This document shows positions 1-12,705 of a stretch of 64,000 bases of DNA, piece by piece (within the stretch, counting starts at the first letter, position 1; each line of letters starts with the position of its first letter). The position numbers and the translations under genes were made by a program. Source of the stretch: Parascedosporium putredinis (taxonomy: Eukaryota; Ascomycota; Sordariomycetes; Microascales; Microascaceae); contig CASHTG010000020.1 of NCBI GenBank assembly GCA_949357655.1, positions 1,240,001 through 1,304,000 of the forward strand, given 5' to 3'. The notes beneath the pieces are model-generated. The model did not search any database. It saw only the letters and a program-made list of their open reading frames with translations, and had not been told where the DNA came from.

Positions 1-1058
1 GAGAAGCTGAATCCATTTGTCGTCCCATCCGCTCATCCACCCCACTACGCAACACGATGTTTCGCGGCACAAGCCTTTCCCTGTCTTTACGGAGCTGATG
101 GAAAAAAAAATCTTTCTGCTTTGGTCGTTGCTTCAATAGCCGGCCTATAATTTTTTCCTTTTTTTCTCTCATATTCCTCACCGTTGTCCTTTCCCTCCAT
201 TACCCCTAGTCCATTTTCGCCTCATTCCGCCCCTCCCCGTCCATCTCATGCCCCTCCTGGAAAGCTCCGGGCCTGGTCATTGGATTCCAAATGGTCCGAG
301 TCTCATTGGAGCATTGAAGCTCCCCCAAAAACGCGACTTTGTTAGTGACTACAGCATGGCGCCACTTTTGCTAAACGCCTGCCCGCCGCGTTCCCACTCC
401 CTTCCACGGAGATCCAACCAGCATCGGTGTTCGCCAGCCCACGGGCTCCGAATGAGCCCAGGGGAACGCAATGATCGGAACTAGGTCCTTGGGACCCGAA
501 CGGGAATTTACCGTTCAGGGACCTCTGCCAATAACTGACGGATTGTATTGGATACGATGCTTGGGAAAGGGCAAAAAAATCCGCTCTCGCTTCCCTGGTC
601 CCCAGCACGATGGGACGACAAAGCACGCCGGCCGTGGAGGCGGGAATCGCTTGTGACGTTTTCCGGGGATAAAAAGCCCAGCGTGCGTTTTCCGTAAAAC
701 TCAATTCTCCTTGTTTCTTTTTCTTGTATGCATCATCACTGCAGAGTAAACATTGAACAGTCAATACATCGTCTCAAAGACCACTTCCGTCACGTACACG
801 CCTCCCGGAGCCGGTGACAAATCGTCGTCCCTTCCGAAACCCACACAGCTTTCCCTACCCTACCCTGCACCTCTTGCAGTGTCTAAGCCAGAATTACCTG
901 ACGTCCTCGCTTCTTACACGCACCCCCTCCCTTCCACTACTTCCTGCAACCTGCTCTCTTCCTCCCCTTCCCAAGACATATATACACATATACACACCTA
1001 TATATAAACACCTTCCGCCACCCACCATCAGGCATTTCCATCCTCTCCTCTCCTCACC
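1..1058. other. Upstream region of the flavohemoglobin gene
   Basis: No convincing gene is seen. Open frames here are short and unlike known proteins. The stretch becomes pyrimidine-rich towards its 3' end, as expected for a fungal promoter and 5' leader. Confidence 0.5.
976..1012 (+). promoter_or_regulatory. TATA-like AT repeat before the flavohemoglobin start
   Basis: A run of alternating TATA/CACA sequence that includes TATATAAAC lies 47-83 bp before the first ATG. The position fits a core promoter, but this is inferred only from composition and distance. Confidence 0.3.
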
Positions 1059-2459
1059 ATGTTCTCATCGGCTTCCCGCCTCTTAGCCAAACGCACAACA
1101 CTCTCAGCAGCAGCCTCCTCCTCCTCCCAGCAACCCCTCCGCCGGTTCCTCTCCACCACCTCCGCCAGAATGGCCCTCACCCAAGACCAGATCAACATCG
1201 TCAAGTCGACCGCTCCCATCCTCAAGGAGCACGGTCAGACCATCACCACCTACTTTTACCGCAGCATGCTCGGCGCCCACCCCGAGCTCAAGAACACTTT
1301 TAGCTTGCGGAACCAGCAGACCGGCGCCCAGCAAAGGCCCTCGCCGGCGCCGTGCTCGCCTACGCCACCTACATCGACGACCTGCCCAAGCTCCACGCCG
1401 CCGTCGAGCGCATCGCCCACAAGCACGCCGCGCTCTTCATCGAGCCCGCGCAGTACGATATCGTCGGCGAGCACCTCATGAAGGCCATTGGCGCCGTCCT
1501 CGGCGAAGGGTTGACCCCGAGATCGCCGACGCGTGGGGCCTCGCGTACAAGCAGCTCGCCGACGTCTTCATCAACCGCGAGGCCGAGCTGTACAAGGCCC
1601 CCGGCGAGAACGTCCCCATGGGCTGGCGCAAGTTTAAGATTGCCAAGAGGGTCGAGGAAACCCCTACCGTGCTCAGCTACTACCTCGAGCCCGTGGACGG
1701 CCCTACTCCCTTGCCCAAGTACCTCCCTGGCCAGTACGTCAGCTTGCAGGTTCCCGTACCCCAGATCGAGGGTCTGCTCCAGAGCAGGCAGTTTTCGCTC
1801 AGCGAAGCCCCTCCGCCGACGGCAAGTACTACCACGTCTCCGTCAAGCGCGAGTTCACCACCCCCAACGCGCCTCTCGATGACATCGCCACCGGCAAGAT
1901 CACCGGCCTCGTCTCCAACATCCTCCACGACAAGTACTTTGAGGGTGACGTCGTCGAGCTCTCCGCCCCCAGGGCGACTTCTTCGTCAACGTCGCCGACG
2001 CGTCCAAGGCCGATACCCCCATGGTTCTCCTCTCCGCCGGCGTGGGCGTGACTCCTCCGCTCCATCCTCGACACCGTGCTCGAGTCGGCCGAGTCGCAGA
2101 TGAAGAACCGCCCCGTCAGCTGGATCCAGGCTTCCCGCGACAAGACCAACGCCGTATTTGGCAAGCACATTCAAGATGTCGCCGGCGCCCACGGCAACGT
2201 CAAGACCAACCTCTTCCTCGACTCTGTCACCGAGGCTGATGTCAAGGGTCGCGATTACAACTTTGCCCAGGAGCTCGATATCAAGGTCCTCGACGCCGAC
2301 AAGGACCTCTTCATCAACGACAAGTCGGCCGAGTACTACATCTGCGGCCCTGTCGACTGGATGCTTGGCGTGCGCAAGGCTCTCGAGACCATGGGCGTCT
2401 CTAGGGATCGCATGAACCTTGAGCTCTTTGGCACCGGTACCGTTCCCGAGGAGTCTTGA
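1059..2459 (+). CDS. Flavohemoglobin (nitric oxide dioxygenase), probably mitochondrial
   Basis: Converts nitric oxide and O2 to nitrate using NAD(P)H, protecting against nitrosative stress. The order is presequence, globin, FAD domain, NAD domain. The first 37 residues are Ser/Ala/Arg-rich with no acidic residue (RRFLSTTSARM at the end), typical of mitochondrial import. The globin part starts at MALTQDQ. It shows the TYFYRSML helix with the B10 Tyr region, NQQTGAQQ with the distal Gln, and proximal heme His in RIAHKHAAL (codon 1424-1426). SRQFSLSEAP is the FAD-binding RxYS-type motif, LLSAGVGVTP is the NAD-site motif, and GPVDWMLGVRKAL ends the reductase. About 468 residues. Five apparent one-base losses (about 1335, 1510, 1808, 1971 and 2053) split the frame although the protein reads through in order. 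No intron is seen. The ATG context CTCACCATG is good. A second in-frame ATG at 1170 would give a cytosolic form. Confidence 0.95.
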
Positions 2460-5400
2460 GGAATACGTCGTGAGGAAGCGGTTTTTTATTGGAGGATTTT
2501 GCGCGCGCATACACAACTCTTGGTATACCCCTCCTGAAGCACAACACACAAAAGAAAACAAAAAGAAAAAGAATGACGGTATAGGAGGGAGATCTTGCAG
2601 AGGGTTCCCGAGATGGAACATGTAATATTGTATACATGAGAAAGACATGCAAAAGACGAGGGGTTTCAAAAGGGATATGGCATGTCAAGCATATGGAGTT
2701 TTCTGGGAGCATTGTTTTTGGTAGCATTGGCACTCTCCTTATTTCTAAACCGGTAGATATCAATCCACTTCTTTAAGTTTAAGTTCGTTCTCTTTGATCC
2801 GCTTGAAATAGGAACTGCGAGGCGTCTGAAAATCGTATTCTAGATAAGAAGGTTACACAGGTAAGAAGTAGCTTACTTCCACGGGGCAGTCAACGGCCAC
2901 GGTTCCGGACCATGGGCTTGAAGGACGGCCGCTTTTTTGTAGAGATTAAGAGAGTTCAAGACCCGTTGTTCCGTTTCCCGCTGACTTCCCGACAGAGTCT
3001 AAAAGAGTGCCTCCACCCTGTTCTCTTCCCTATGCTCTGCAAATTTGGCGTTGATGGCTGCTCGTGGATCTGTCTTTGCTTCCTATCCATCTAGTTGGGA
3101 GTACGGTATCCGCAGCATCGTAGCATGCATAGAATGGTATGTGGACTTTGGCTTCGGCCACTAGACTCCGAGGTATATGTCGTGCTTCTGCCCATCCGAA
3201 ACGTACGACGAGCAGCATCCGGAACCATGTCAACTTCCTAGCCACAACTACAACCTCCCTGTAAGAGTGACGACCGCGAGTGCTACAACTAGTAGAAGGC
3301 TGACGAATTCAAAATTCCTACTTCGTAGAGAAAGAGAGTGAAAACGCCCAACTTCGGACGCCTTTCCAAGATAAAAAGACTCACGTATGTTTCCTGAGAC
3401 CGTGATGAGGGCCAAGGGAACGTGGGGCGTGTTGCCAAAGAAGACTTGCGATATAGCAAGATAAGAGCCACGTCGTGAAGGAAATCTCAAGATGAGCTTG
3501 CTTTACACCATTTATATCTTTGGCACCGCATGGCCCTCCTAAAGAGATATAAACCTGCCGCGAGAAACCAACGGTATGAGACCACATCAGTCGAGATACT
3601 ATCCTCAGTAAGCCTACTTAGGTAGTCACAGGTATCACAGTCACGGGGATGTTCAAGAATAGTGATTCAGAACATAAATAGCAACTCCACCTGAAGCCCT
3701 TTGGCATGACTGTTATATCAAAGGCTTAGAGCAAAGACATGATCACGTGCGAGTCACGCATATCCACGATACTCTTGTTCGCCATCGCGTAAGCTTAACC
3801 TTGCTTCTCAATTAGCCTCTCTACTTGTTTTGATCTTAAGCCAGTAAGGGAAGACACCAAGCACAAGCAAGTAGTAACCCTAGCTGACCTCTCTTGACAC
3901 TGAGGGGAGAAGCTCGGTGAGAGGCTGGGGTGAGGATCAGGGGTTACCTGCGAGAATCTAGAGAAGCCATTCATGCATCAAGCCTCACTTCTTCACAGCT
4001 CCTATCGAACCTTTCGACTGATAAGCGAACAACACGATAATGGCTTTCCCTACACCCATCCAGTGTCAGAGCACAGGCCCCCGTGGTCCCACCATCTGCC
4101 ATTGAAGGGGGTCCCGGAGGCGACCGTTCATCACGTGTATCGGCAGCTGGGAACCTTGAAGCGCATCAATCGATAACGGGGAGGGCTCCGGCGAGTTCGC
4201 GTATCGGGTACGGAAATCGAAAAGCTTCTAGAGTGGGCAAGGGACGGGAACGCCAACAGGCGGCCCTCAGTCACAGAGGAGGAGAGTAACACTTCTCGCA
4301 ACACCATCCTGTCGAAGCTGAAGCATGATGGCACCCGCATTCCACCCCCTTTTAAACTCTCGCGACCGGCCAACAGGCCTTTCAAGGTGAAATTTTCGGC
4401 CGGGGAAGGGCTTTCGCTTAGGGGATTGTTATCTGCTTCATGCCATTAGGCGAACTGTTGAGCGTTCGGCATGGCCGTCCGGGAGAGGTTGCCACGGAAT
4501 AAATTGGCCGCTTCATGAACTTTTTTTTCTCTTGTTCGTTTCCATCCCCATTCGCAACTGCCCGGGAAGGGCAGCTAGATAAAAACATCGCAGGTTGCCA
4601 CTGAACTTTGTCCAACGGGATCTTGATGGCGTGAGTATATGTATGTCTCTCATCCCGTTTGGCGCTGTGCGACCTCGACAGACGGCAGTATTTCAATGAG
4701 GCAGGACGTAGTGGTATAAATTCCTCCTTAACTTGAGTAACAGGTGCTGCACATGTAACGTATTCTGCTCGCCAAGTTCATTACTTTTCGCGGAGGGCGA
4801 GCGAGTGCGGGAGGAACAACAGCTCTCGCCTGTCTAAAAATAGAACCCGTCTGCAATTAGGAGAGAGGGAGGTTCATGGTATTGAAGGGCGGGCGGACGA
4901 GAGACTTTGTGACCTGGCTACTTGCGAACCTACGCCAAGTGCCGACGTGAATTCTACTTAACTTGTTGGTTCTGGCCCGCTCGCTGCCTTGTGGACATCT
5001 TCTTTATTCTGTCCTGATGCCGCAGGTGCGCGGAGCACCAACTGGGCGACTTCAATTGTCAAGGGAAAAAAGGGAATGATTTTCTACACTCTCAATGTCT
5101 TGGGGGTGGGCGCAACAGCAGAGGGTGGGCGGAGAGGAGGCGATGGAGAAGGCAAGTAAATTAGGCTAAAAATGGCGACATTCGATTCGTGGATCAGTGG
5201 TGATGCTTCATATCAGGGAACCAGTATTTGGAGGACCGCGTGGTGGTTTCGGATGGCACTAGGGTGGCCGTTGGGGAGAGATAGGCCGAGATGAGAGTCA
5301 AAAAGAAGGTCTGCGACTCAGGGGAGCCTCAACCTAACAACCTTGACAATCACCAAAGGGAGGGTTGTGAAAGAAGCTTTTACTTGAACTTAGGATGAGA

Positions 5401-8400
5401 TCAGTCGCCGTGTTCAAACACGACTTCACCTCGCCAAAGTTATCGGTAGAAATGTGCGCAATGGGTACCGGCCGGAAAGCTGCTTATCCCGTCGCAGGTA
5501 AAAGCTCAGCTCCTGTTGCCGGAAATGGCGGGGGTCCTGCTGTTCAATGTTGACCTTGGCGGATGGTATGGAAAGTGGCGACGAATTGCGTGGAGCTCAA
5601 TATGAGGCAACAGTCAATCTCAGTCAGACCCCCATGTCCTCTGCCTTTGGCCGCCAGAGTGCCAGATTAACTCCGGAGCTAGAAAGGCGCCAGGTTCTCC
5701 TCCGGTTCGACCGAGTTTCTAGGCATTTTAGTCAGGTGGACCTTGTTAGACATCTCATCGCGATCGATGAACGAACACCTGCCCGAAGCAGGCCCTTTCT
5801 CGCAGACAAGCGTCGGCCACCGGGCCTTGTTCCGCCTTGTCAATCCTTCCCAAATCTGTGGGCTCTACACCCACTTGGCCCGAAAACCGCCGAGCGACAA
5901 TGGTCCATTGGAAGGTGAGCAACACAAAGGAAAACAGAACCCCCCCGCCCCGAATAACTCGGCAAGGGAAAAGGTCAATTATGTTTACTCCAGAGCTGCC
6001 TGCACACGTGCATTCATCGACTCGCCGTAGGTGGAACGAAGTTGAGGCGTTGACAGCTACAATGGTGGGCATGGTGATGAGAGCATGCCATGCCAGCAAC
6101 CCCTCGGTCGCATATAGCCCCACGCCGGCTGATATTAATCTATATGCCTGTAGATTTAGATGAAGCGGCCACTGAGGAGAGGACCCTCGGACGCACTCAA
6201 ATATATTACGGCTCCATCAATCCATCCACTCAAGAGAGGTTGGCCGGTAAATTGCACAACTGCCCAATGCGGTTAATTGAGAAGGGTGGTGGTGGCCATC
6301 TTCAATCTTCTCGCTTCGATCAGGGTTGATAGCGTGGTGTCATGCGGCGCTGCGTTGAGGGAGGTGGGCAAGGAGGTACGAAGTGTCCTGGTCTTTCGCC
6401 TTGCCTTCTACAGGCTCTAGTTAGCCCTGCAGAAGCTACCAGCAGGAAAGAAGAAAGACAAAAAGACAGTACTGCATCAACGGATTGGTGACACCGCCTG
6501 ACCGATGTATCCTGGCTGAGGCTCAAGCCTTGTACGAGTGGCACCGTGTCCTTGTATTGATCCAATGCTTTCCTTCGATACCATCTCCTACTTCTGGCTA
6601 CATGAATGGCGAAGTCTAGTGATGGAAGTTGGAGGAAGAAATATAGCGAGACTGTCGACACTGCATCCGGACCCGTGCGGGGAAACATGCTCAGCAAGGC
6701 TTGAATGGTATCCCGAGGAAAAAGAAGAAAAAAAGAAGAAAAAAGGACGAAAAAAGGTTGGAATGCCCCTTCCCTTCCCCGACCCGCTTACGCCGGCAAC
6801 GCCCCGCATCGATGGCCGGCCTCCACCTTCTCAAAAGGCGAGGTCGAGGTGGGCTCTTTCCCGCACACGCACACACACTCCAGAATAACCTGGGAAGGCG
6901 CATTCGGGTGAGGTAGACGTTGTGGTGCGCGTTGTGAACAAACATCAATTGATGGATCCATTGACTTTTGGTATCCTTGGCCCAGAACCCACAGTCATAA
7001 TTCTTTCCTCTCTGCACGAGGCTTCCAAATACTCAAAGGTCTGCGTCTCCTATTTTACGGTTACGAATGCCACCGCTACCACGTCGACAAGTCCGTGGTA
7101 ACGAGCTCCGTTGACCCTCCCTTTTTAACGTAACCTTTGGTGGCCTCACCAAACAAACACGCATCGCACCTGGGCGAGAGCCGCCCCTTGCCTCTCGCTT
7201 CTAGCCTCCTCCTACCCCCTCTGTCCGCCTTGTTGAACGCTACGCTTGACGGCCTGCCCGTACCTGCCATCCCAAGGCTGGATGGCTGGTAACGAAGGCC
7301 TAAGCTTGGTCTCCCGAGTGTCCTTTTCCGGGGACGACTTGCCGCGCTAGCGTCGATGGTTGCAAGGTTGCAAGGGTGCAAGGTTGAAAGTTGAAAGGTC
7401 GTCTGCCTTGATCGGAAGCATCCACCATCCTCGAACCGTTTGCGAGGTTGGCCAAGCTCGCCAGGGGTTTAGTGTCGGGCGAACTTGATACCGGCAAGAT
7501 AGGGAGGAGCTGCAAGTGCGCATAGATAAAGCTAAAGAAAGGACGAAAATAGCAAGATAGGTTAATGGGAACTCGACAAAGGAAAGACCAGACAATGACC
7601 GAGATCCAACCAACAGATCCGGGTTTTTGGGAAGAGTTCGCGTGGTTGGACTTCCAACATAGACCGAAAACATATTGAACCGGATTACGTTGAGCCGTCC
7701 TGAGCTGGATCAACGCGATGGACTGTTCTGCTCAATGTTGCCTCCATGTATGGCGGGGCATGGAGTTTGAGGGACTGTGCCGCCACTCCGTCCCGAGCCA
7801 TTGTGTGTAAGTGCTCCTCAATTTCCAGATCCCGGCACGCTCCCCAAAATCCACACACCACACACCACATCCACACCACGCACACCACACACACCGCGGG
7901 CGCGCACCCAGCACGGGCACATACACACCACACCCCCTCCCTCACTCTCCAGAACCAGATCAATCAATCTATGTCCCACTGCACCGATTTGTTCCTCGTT
8001 GGCTGTCTCGCCGATGCTACCACCCTCTACTCCTACCCTGCTATAGTGTAATTTTCTATTATAAGAGACGGTTGAGGTGAAAGGCTGCTTCACCGGGTCG
8101 GGTTTTATATTAATTCACCTTTTGATTTCCACAGTCTCCCCTCTGTACCTTGCGCCTGAATCTCCCCTTTCTCTCTCTCGTCGACGTTGATGGCGCCTTT
8201 TACCGCTTCTTCCCACCTTGCAACCCACTTCATCTTCGCATCAATCACTGTCGCGCTCCATTCTCAAGCTTGGTGACAACTTCGTCGCCGCCGTCGAGAG
8301 CCATTCGACGACTTACACTCGTTTTTTCTCACAAAGGTGCAGCACAGAAACGGAGTGCCCGAGCGTACATATGAACTTGCCGCCGATCCGATCGACACGA

Positions 8401-8539
8401 AAGTGAGCATGAGGAGAAGGGAGCCGGGGAAACATAATACCTTCCAAGTGGTAGCCCGACAACCTGACGGAATCACGATCGAATCTTTCAGCTACACTAT
8501 CTCGGGGCCAAAATCTGGTCGCCGCCTATCGAATCGAAT
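2460..8539. other. Six-kilobase stretch without a recognisable gene
   Basis: Short open frames (up to about 140 residues) occur on both strands, but none has recognisable motifs, a convincing intron structure or support from a second exon. Contents I can name are low-complexity tracts: purine-rich A/G around 6715-6760, GGTTGCAA-type short repeats at about 7357-7400, and a CA-rich tract at about 7846-7940. The last several hundred bases are probably promoter and leader of the OPT transporter. A non-coding RNA gene cannot be excluded. Confidence 0.5.
7846..7940 (+). repeat. CA-rich low-complexity tract
   Basis: Repeated CACAC and ACCACAC units interrupted by GC-rich words. It is irregular rather than a clean microsatellite and has no fixed unit length. 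Confidence 0.6.
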
Positions 8540-11500
8540 ATGAGGAACCGAGACATTGAAGAAAATGTGTGGGAGCCCGTTGCTCCCCGCCATCGCGAGA
8601 CGCCAGACGTCGAAACTCCCGAGACTAGGCGGGTGAGCCCTACAGAACGAAAGAGGCAACGACCCTCTGTAAGGGAGCGAGAATCAGATGTAAGAACTGA
8701 TGACCGGATCTTTTTGCCCCACTCTCTTCTCTATCGGCCTTTGTTTATTCTCAAAGAGTACCTGCTGGAGCCATGCTTTTGGTGGAATGAGGATGAGGGC
8801 TGACAGGCTTCTACAGCAGACAACAACGACCGAGGTTGTAGACCAAGCGACGATATTACTGAATGCGGAGGAGTAAGTCAAGCTTTGTAATTCCCAGGTA
8901 TTTTGCGACACTAACATAAGCTACAGCCACTTGCAAGTGACGGAAGATGATCTTTTAGAAGCCAGGGCGATCGCAGCGCAATTCACATTAGAAGAGGTCA
9001 AGCTGGTGAGCATCTCAAGATCCAACCCGGGGATTACCTCCTTGGCCGAACGCGCGAGCTAACCTCAGAGGTATAGTTAATGCAAAAGGTGCACAAGGTG
9101 CATAGGCACGACCCTAACCTTCCATTAACAGTGGTGACGAGGATAGAAGAATTTATAGGTTCGTTCTAGGCCACATAAAACACAAGACCTGGGTACGAGG
9201 GATAGCTTAGCGCTGACATGTGAGGCAGGGAACGAGTCAATCTTCGAACACCCCGAGAAACACCAGGCTCTTATCCAAGAGATGAAGCTTGAGGCTGCGC
9301 TCATAACGAACAGCAGCCCCTATGCGGAAGTGCGCGCGATAGTCGAGAACGAAGACGACCCGAACACACCATGTTCAACCATTCGAGCCTGGGCCATTGG
9401 TCTTCTTTTCTCATTCGCTCTGTCGCTCGTCAACCAGATATTTTCCATGCGCCTGCCGCCACTGCTCATCATGTCGAGTGTTGCGCAGTTTTTGGCCTAT
9501 TTCCTAGGAAAGCTTTGGGAGGTGTCCCTCCCCGACGTAGGGCTGACGATTCGAGGAGTGCGCCACAGCCTGAACCCCGGACGGTTCTCGCGGAAAGAGC
9601 ACATGCTCATCACCATGATGGCCAATGTCGCCTTTAGCCCGCCGTACACAAACACGGTTGTCTGGATTCAGTACTTGCCCCACTACTTTAACCAAGCGTT
9701 TGCAGGTACTTTCGGGTATCAGATCCTCGTCGGCCTCTCCACCAACTTCATCGGTTACGGCCTAGCAGGCATCGCCCGACGCTTCCTCGTCTACCCCTCG
9801 TACTGCATTTGGCCGACATCGCTCGTCACCATTGCCCTGAACACATCGCTCCGGAGGGCGTCGCACAAGACCGTCGAAGGGCCGGGTAGGACAAGGTTCC
9901 GCGCGTCGCGGCGGTTTTTCTTTACAGCGCCTTCTCGGCAATGGCGGTATACTTCTTCCTTCCTAATCTCCTATGGACTTCCTTGTCCAACTTTAGCTGG
10001 ATGTCGTGGATCGATCCCCTCAACCGCGACCTAAACACCGTGACCGGGTTCAACAATGGCCTTGGCCTCAATCCCTGGCCAACATTCGACTGGAACGTCC
10101 TGCTCTGGGACAACGTTGATCCCCTAACGATTCCGTTTTTCAGCACCTTTAACAAGTTTATCGGTGCCTTTAGTTCCATGTTTGTGGTCCTCGGCATCTA
10201 TTACAAGAACGCCTACGGCACGGGCTACCTTCCCATCAACTCGAACCGCTTCTACGACAATCAAGCCTTCCAGTACCGAGGCTCCTTCGTTATTGGCGAG
10301 GATCGCATGATTGACCAAAAGGGATACGAGACTTATTCGCCGCCCTTTATCTCGGCCGGCAACATTGTCATCTTTATGTCATACTTTGCCCTTTACACGG
10401 CGTTGATAACGTGGGCCACGCTCTACCACCGACAGGTAATTGTGGCCAACGCCAAGTCTTGGTGGGCCAGCATTCGAGGCAAGGGAGATAGCGATGGTGC
10501 CCGCGTGCCCGATGTCCACAACCGCCTCATGGAATCATACAGAGAGGTACCAGAGTGGTGGTATCTCGTTATCCTCGTCATTGCTACGGTGTTGGGCGTC
10601 GCTGGGGTTGCTGCCTACGAGACGGACACCACGCCGGGTGTGGTATTCTACGGACTTGCACTCGCGCTCATCTTTGTCGTGCCGGTGGGCCTCTTGAAGG
10701 CCACTACCGGTATCGAGGTTACGTTGAACGTGCTCGCCGAGTTCATCGGAGGCGCCATGGTGGAAGGCAACGCGACGTCGATGAACTACTTCAAGACCTT
10801 TGGCTACGTGACGTGCGCCCAGGCCATCAAATTCTCCAACAACTTGAAGCTCGGCCACTACGTCAAGGTGCCCCCGAGGCAATCGTTTAGCGCGCAAATC
10901 GTGGCCACTCTTCTCTCGACGGTTGTCTGCACCGGGGCTCAGCTCTACCAGATGCACAAGGTGCCCAACGTGTGCAACGATGGCGCGCCGCTGGACCTCC
11001 TCTGCTGGACTATCGACTCCCTCTACACGTCCTCCATTTTTGGGGCACGATTGGACCGCGGAGGATATGGGGCCCCAACGGCGTTTACACGGAGACCCTC
11101 ATTGGATTCCCCCTGGGCGCGGTTGCTGTGCTCGTCATGTATCTCATCTCGACCAAGTTCACCAAGTGGACGTGGCTGAGGCAGGTTCACCCCGTTGCGC
11201 TGATCTATGGCGGCATTCAATGGGCGCCTTACAACATGAGCTACATGTGGCCGGCGGTTCCCATCTCGTGGCTGTCGTGGATCTACTTTAAGAAGCGGTT
11301 CTTGGGGCTGTGGTCCAAGGTGAGCTTTTCATCTATTCGATCCCTTTCTCCTTGCCAAGGGCTTCTTGGACGGAGCCCGTATCTTTAGCTCAGAACTAAC
11401 ACTGGACTTTCATAGTACAACTACACGCTATCCGCAGCCTTCTCCACGGCGATTGCGATCAGTGGGATCATCATGTACTTCACCGTCGAATGGTACAACG

Positions 11501-11622
11501 TTAAGATCGACTGGTGGGGGACCGAGGTCAACTCAAGGGGATGCGAAACGACACCATGCATCCTGCACCAGCTTGAGGACATGACGGAATATTTCGGGCC
11601 TAGGATAGGCGAATTTCATTAG
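8540..11622 (+). CDS. OPT-family oligopeptide/metal-chelate transporter
   Basis: Multi-pass plasma-membrane or vacuolar importer of the oligopeptide transporter family. Members carry small peptides, glutathione or metal-siderophore complexes; the substrate here is unknown. Six exons give about 888 residues: 8540-8689, 8817-8872, 8927-9005, 9077-9158, 9229-11319 and 11416-11622. All junctions keep the frame, and the joined N-terminus reads smoothly (HRHDPNLPLTVVTRIEEFIG then NESIFEHPE). Family signatures are the SLNPGRFSRKEH motif (the NPG-KEH signature), GLNPWPTFDW, KLGHYVKVPPR and many hydrophobic segments. Two one-base losses fall in T-runs, near 9916 (FF then LYSAFSAM) and near 11037 (SIF then WGTIGP). 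The C-terminus is DMTEYFGPRIGEFH. It ends 1.1 kb before the 3' end of the convergent NRPS, so export or uptake linked to that product is possible but unproven. Confidence 0.95.
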
Positions 11623-12154
11623 ACCATCAGGCGTTGTTGCTTTCAATCTATTATTGCCTTTTATTAATTCTCATTATTTTCTCATTATTTTTCTTTTTCT
11701 GTCACAACCACTTGTGCCTAGCTAGGTACAGGGCTACAGGAGTTTTCTTTTCCTTCTTGGGCCAGATTTTGGCAAGGGCTGCGGTATTACTTGGACCTTG
11801 ACGGTTTGTGTCGTCTAGTGATTCCCCGCTCGGGACTGTATTGCGGTGTCTTCGTAGCATCCCCCCTCTTCATATTCTTCTTGGACATTTCCTTTGGGTT
11901 GTATTTATCTCCGTTTCTCTGTGTTGGACCGGCGGCTGGGGAGGGGCAATACCAAGCTGGGCCTGTAGCAGGCCTGTAGAAACATGAATTGTTACATAAG
12001 ATCGTCAACATGAAGAAGGGAATGTGCACACCGTGACCTGGGCTTCCTCACTCTAGAGAAGCCAAAGAAAGAAGTCAGGTTGAATAGGGAGATTGGAAGA
12101 TTTTGGTAGATATAGTTGGAAGCAAAAAAGGAAAGAGAAAAAAAGAAAATGAAA
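11623..12154. other. Intergenic region after the OPT gene
   Basis: AT-rich 3' flank with T-rich runs directly after the stop codon. No gene is recognised. The right end, 12121-12154, is A-rich on the plus strand, so T-rich on the minus strand, and serves as the likely RNA polymerase III stop for the tRNA. Confidence 0.5.
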
Positions 12155-12242
12155 CTTCCCTACCAAGGGTCGAACTTGGAATCTTCCGATGTATGCTACT
12201 GGGAGTAACAGTCGGACGCCTTAGCCATTTGGCCATAGAGAA
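12155..12242 (-). tRNA. tRNA-Asn(GTT)-like, with a 15-nt anticodon-loop intron
   Basis: The minus strand folds as a complete cloverleaf. The acceptor TTCTCTA pairs with TAGGGAA over 7 bp (one G-U), with discriminator G. The D-stem is GCC/GGC. The anticodon stem is TCCGA/TCGGA. The variable loop is AGATT. The T-stem is CCAAG/CTTGG around loop TTCGACC. The anticodon loop is 22 nt long; removing 15 nt after position 37 leaves CT-GTT-A-A, anticodon GTT (Asn). A T-run follows the 3' end, as for Pol III. Odd points are the first pair U1-A72, where most tRNAs have G1, and a body (GGCCxAATGGCTAAGGCG, AGATTCCA) that resembles fungal tRNA-Arg. The isotype is therefore less sure than the tRNA fold, and a pseudogene is possible. 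Confidence 0.65.
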
Positions 12243-12705
12243 TTCTTTGTTTCTGATTGGTTCTAGGTCTGCTAGTTTCAAATTATGGAGGCAATGATCT
12301 CTTTTACCTGTTTGGGCTTGTTGAGCGATCGTCAACGACGACTGGTACGAGTTCGTCACGAAAGGAAGAAAACAGAGAGTGGCAAGTTGGGTGGAAGAAG
12401 AAATAACGAGTCAATTTCAATGGTATCATGGACAGTGGCCTGGCTAGAAAGCTGTATAACCCCTAAAATCCCAACCTGAGAACGCGCTTTCCGGGCCCCT
12501 CAACGCCTGTAGATCGGACCTTGTAAAGATGAGACAAAACTCCTCCGAAAACAGAAAAAAAAAAACCGAGATTGTGTTCTCTTGACGCCCATATAGCTCC
12601 CAAAGATGCATATCCAGTGAGTAGAAAATATAACGAATGAAATTGACAGAAATAGAAATGTAAGAAAAAGAGAAGAAAGGAAAGTAGAGACAGGAGTGTT
12701 GGCTT
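12243..12705. other. Short region between the tRNA and the NRPS 3' end
   Basis: AT-rich with A-runs (12553-12564 and around 12660-12690). Probably the 3' untranslated flank of the NRPS. No gene is seen. Confidence 0.5.

Noticed and set aside
1059..2459. Flavohemoglobin as a frame-shifted pseudogene
   Set aside because: All functional motifs survive in order, and the same type of indel occurs in housekeeping genes of the window.
7846..7940. CA-rich tract as a telomere-like repeat
   Set aside because: It is irregular and internal, and filamentous fungal telomeres use TTAGGG units.
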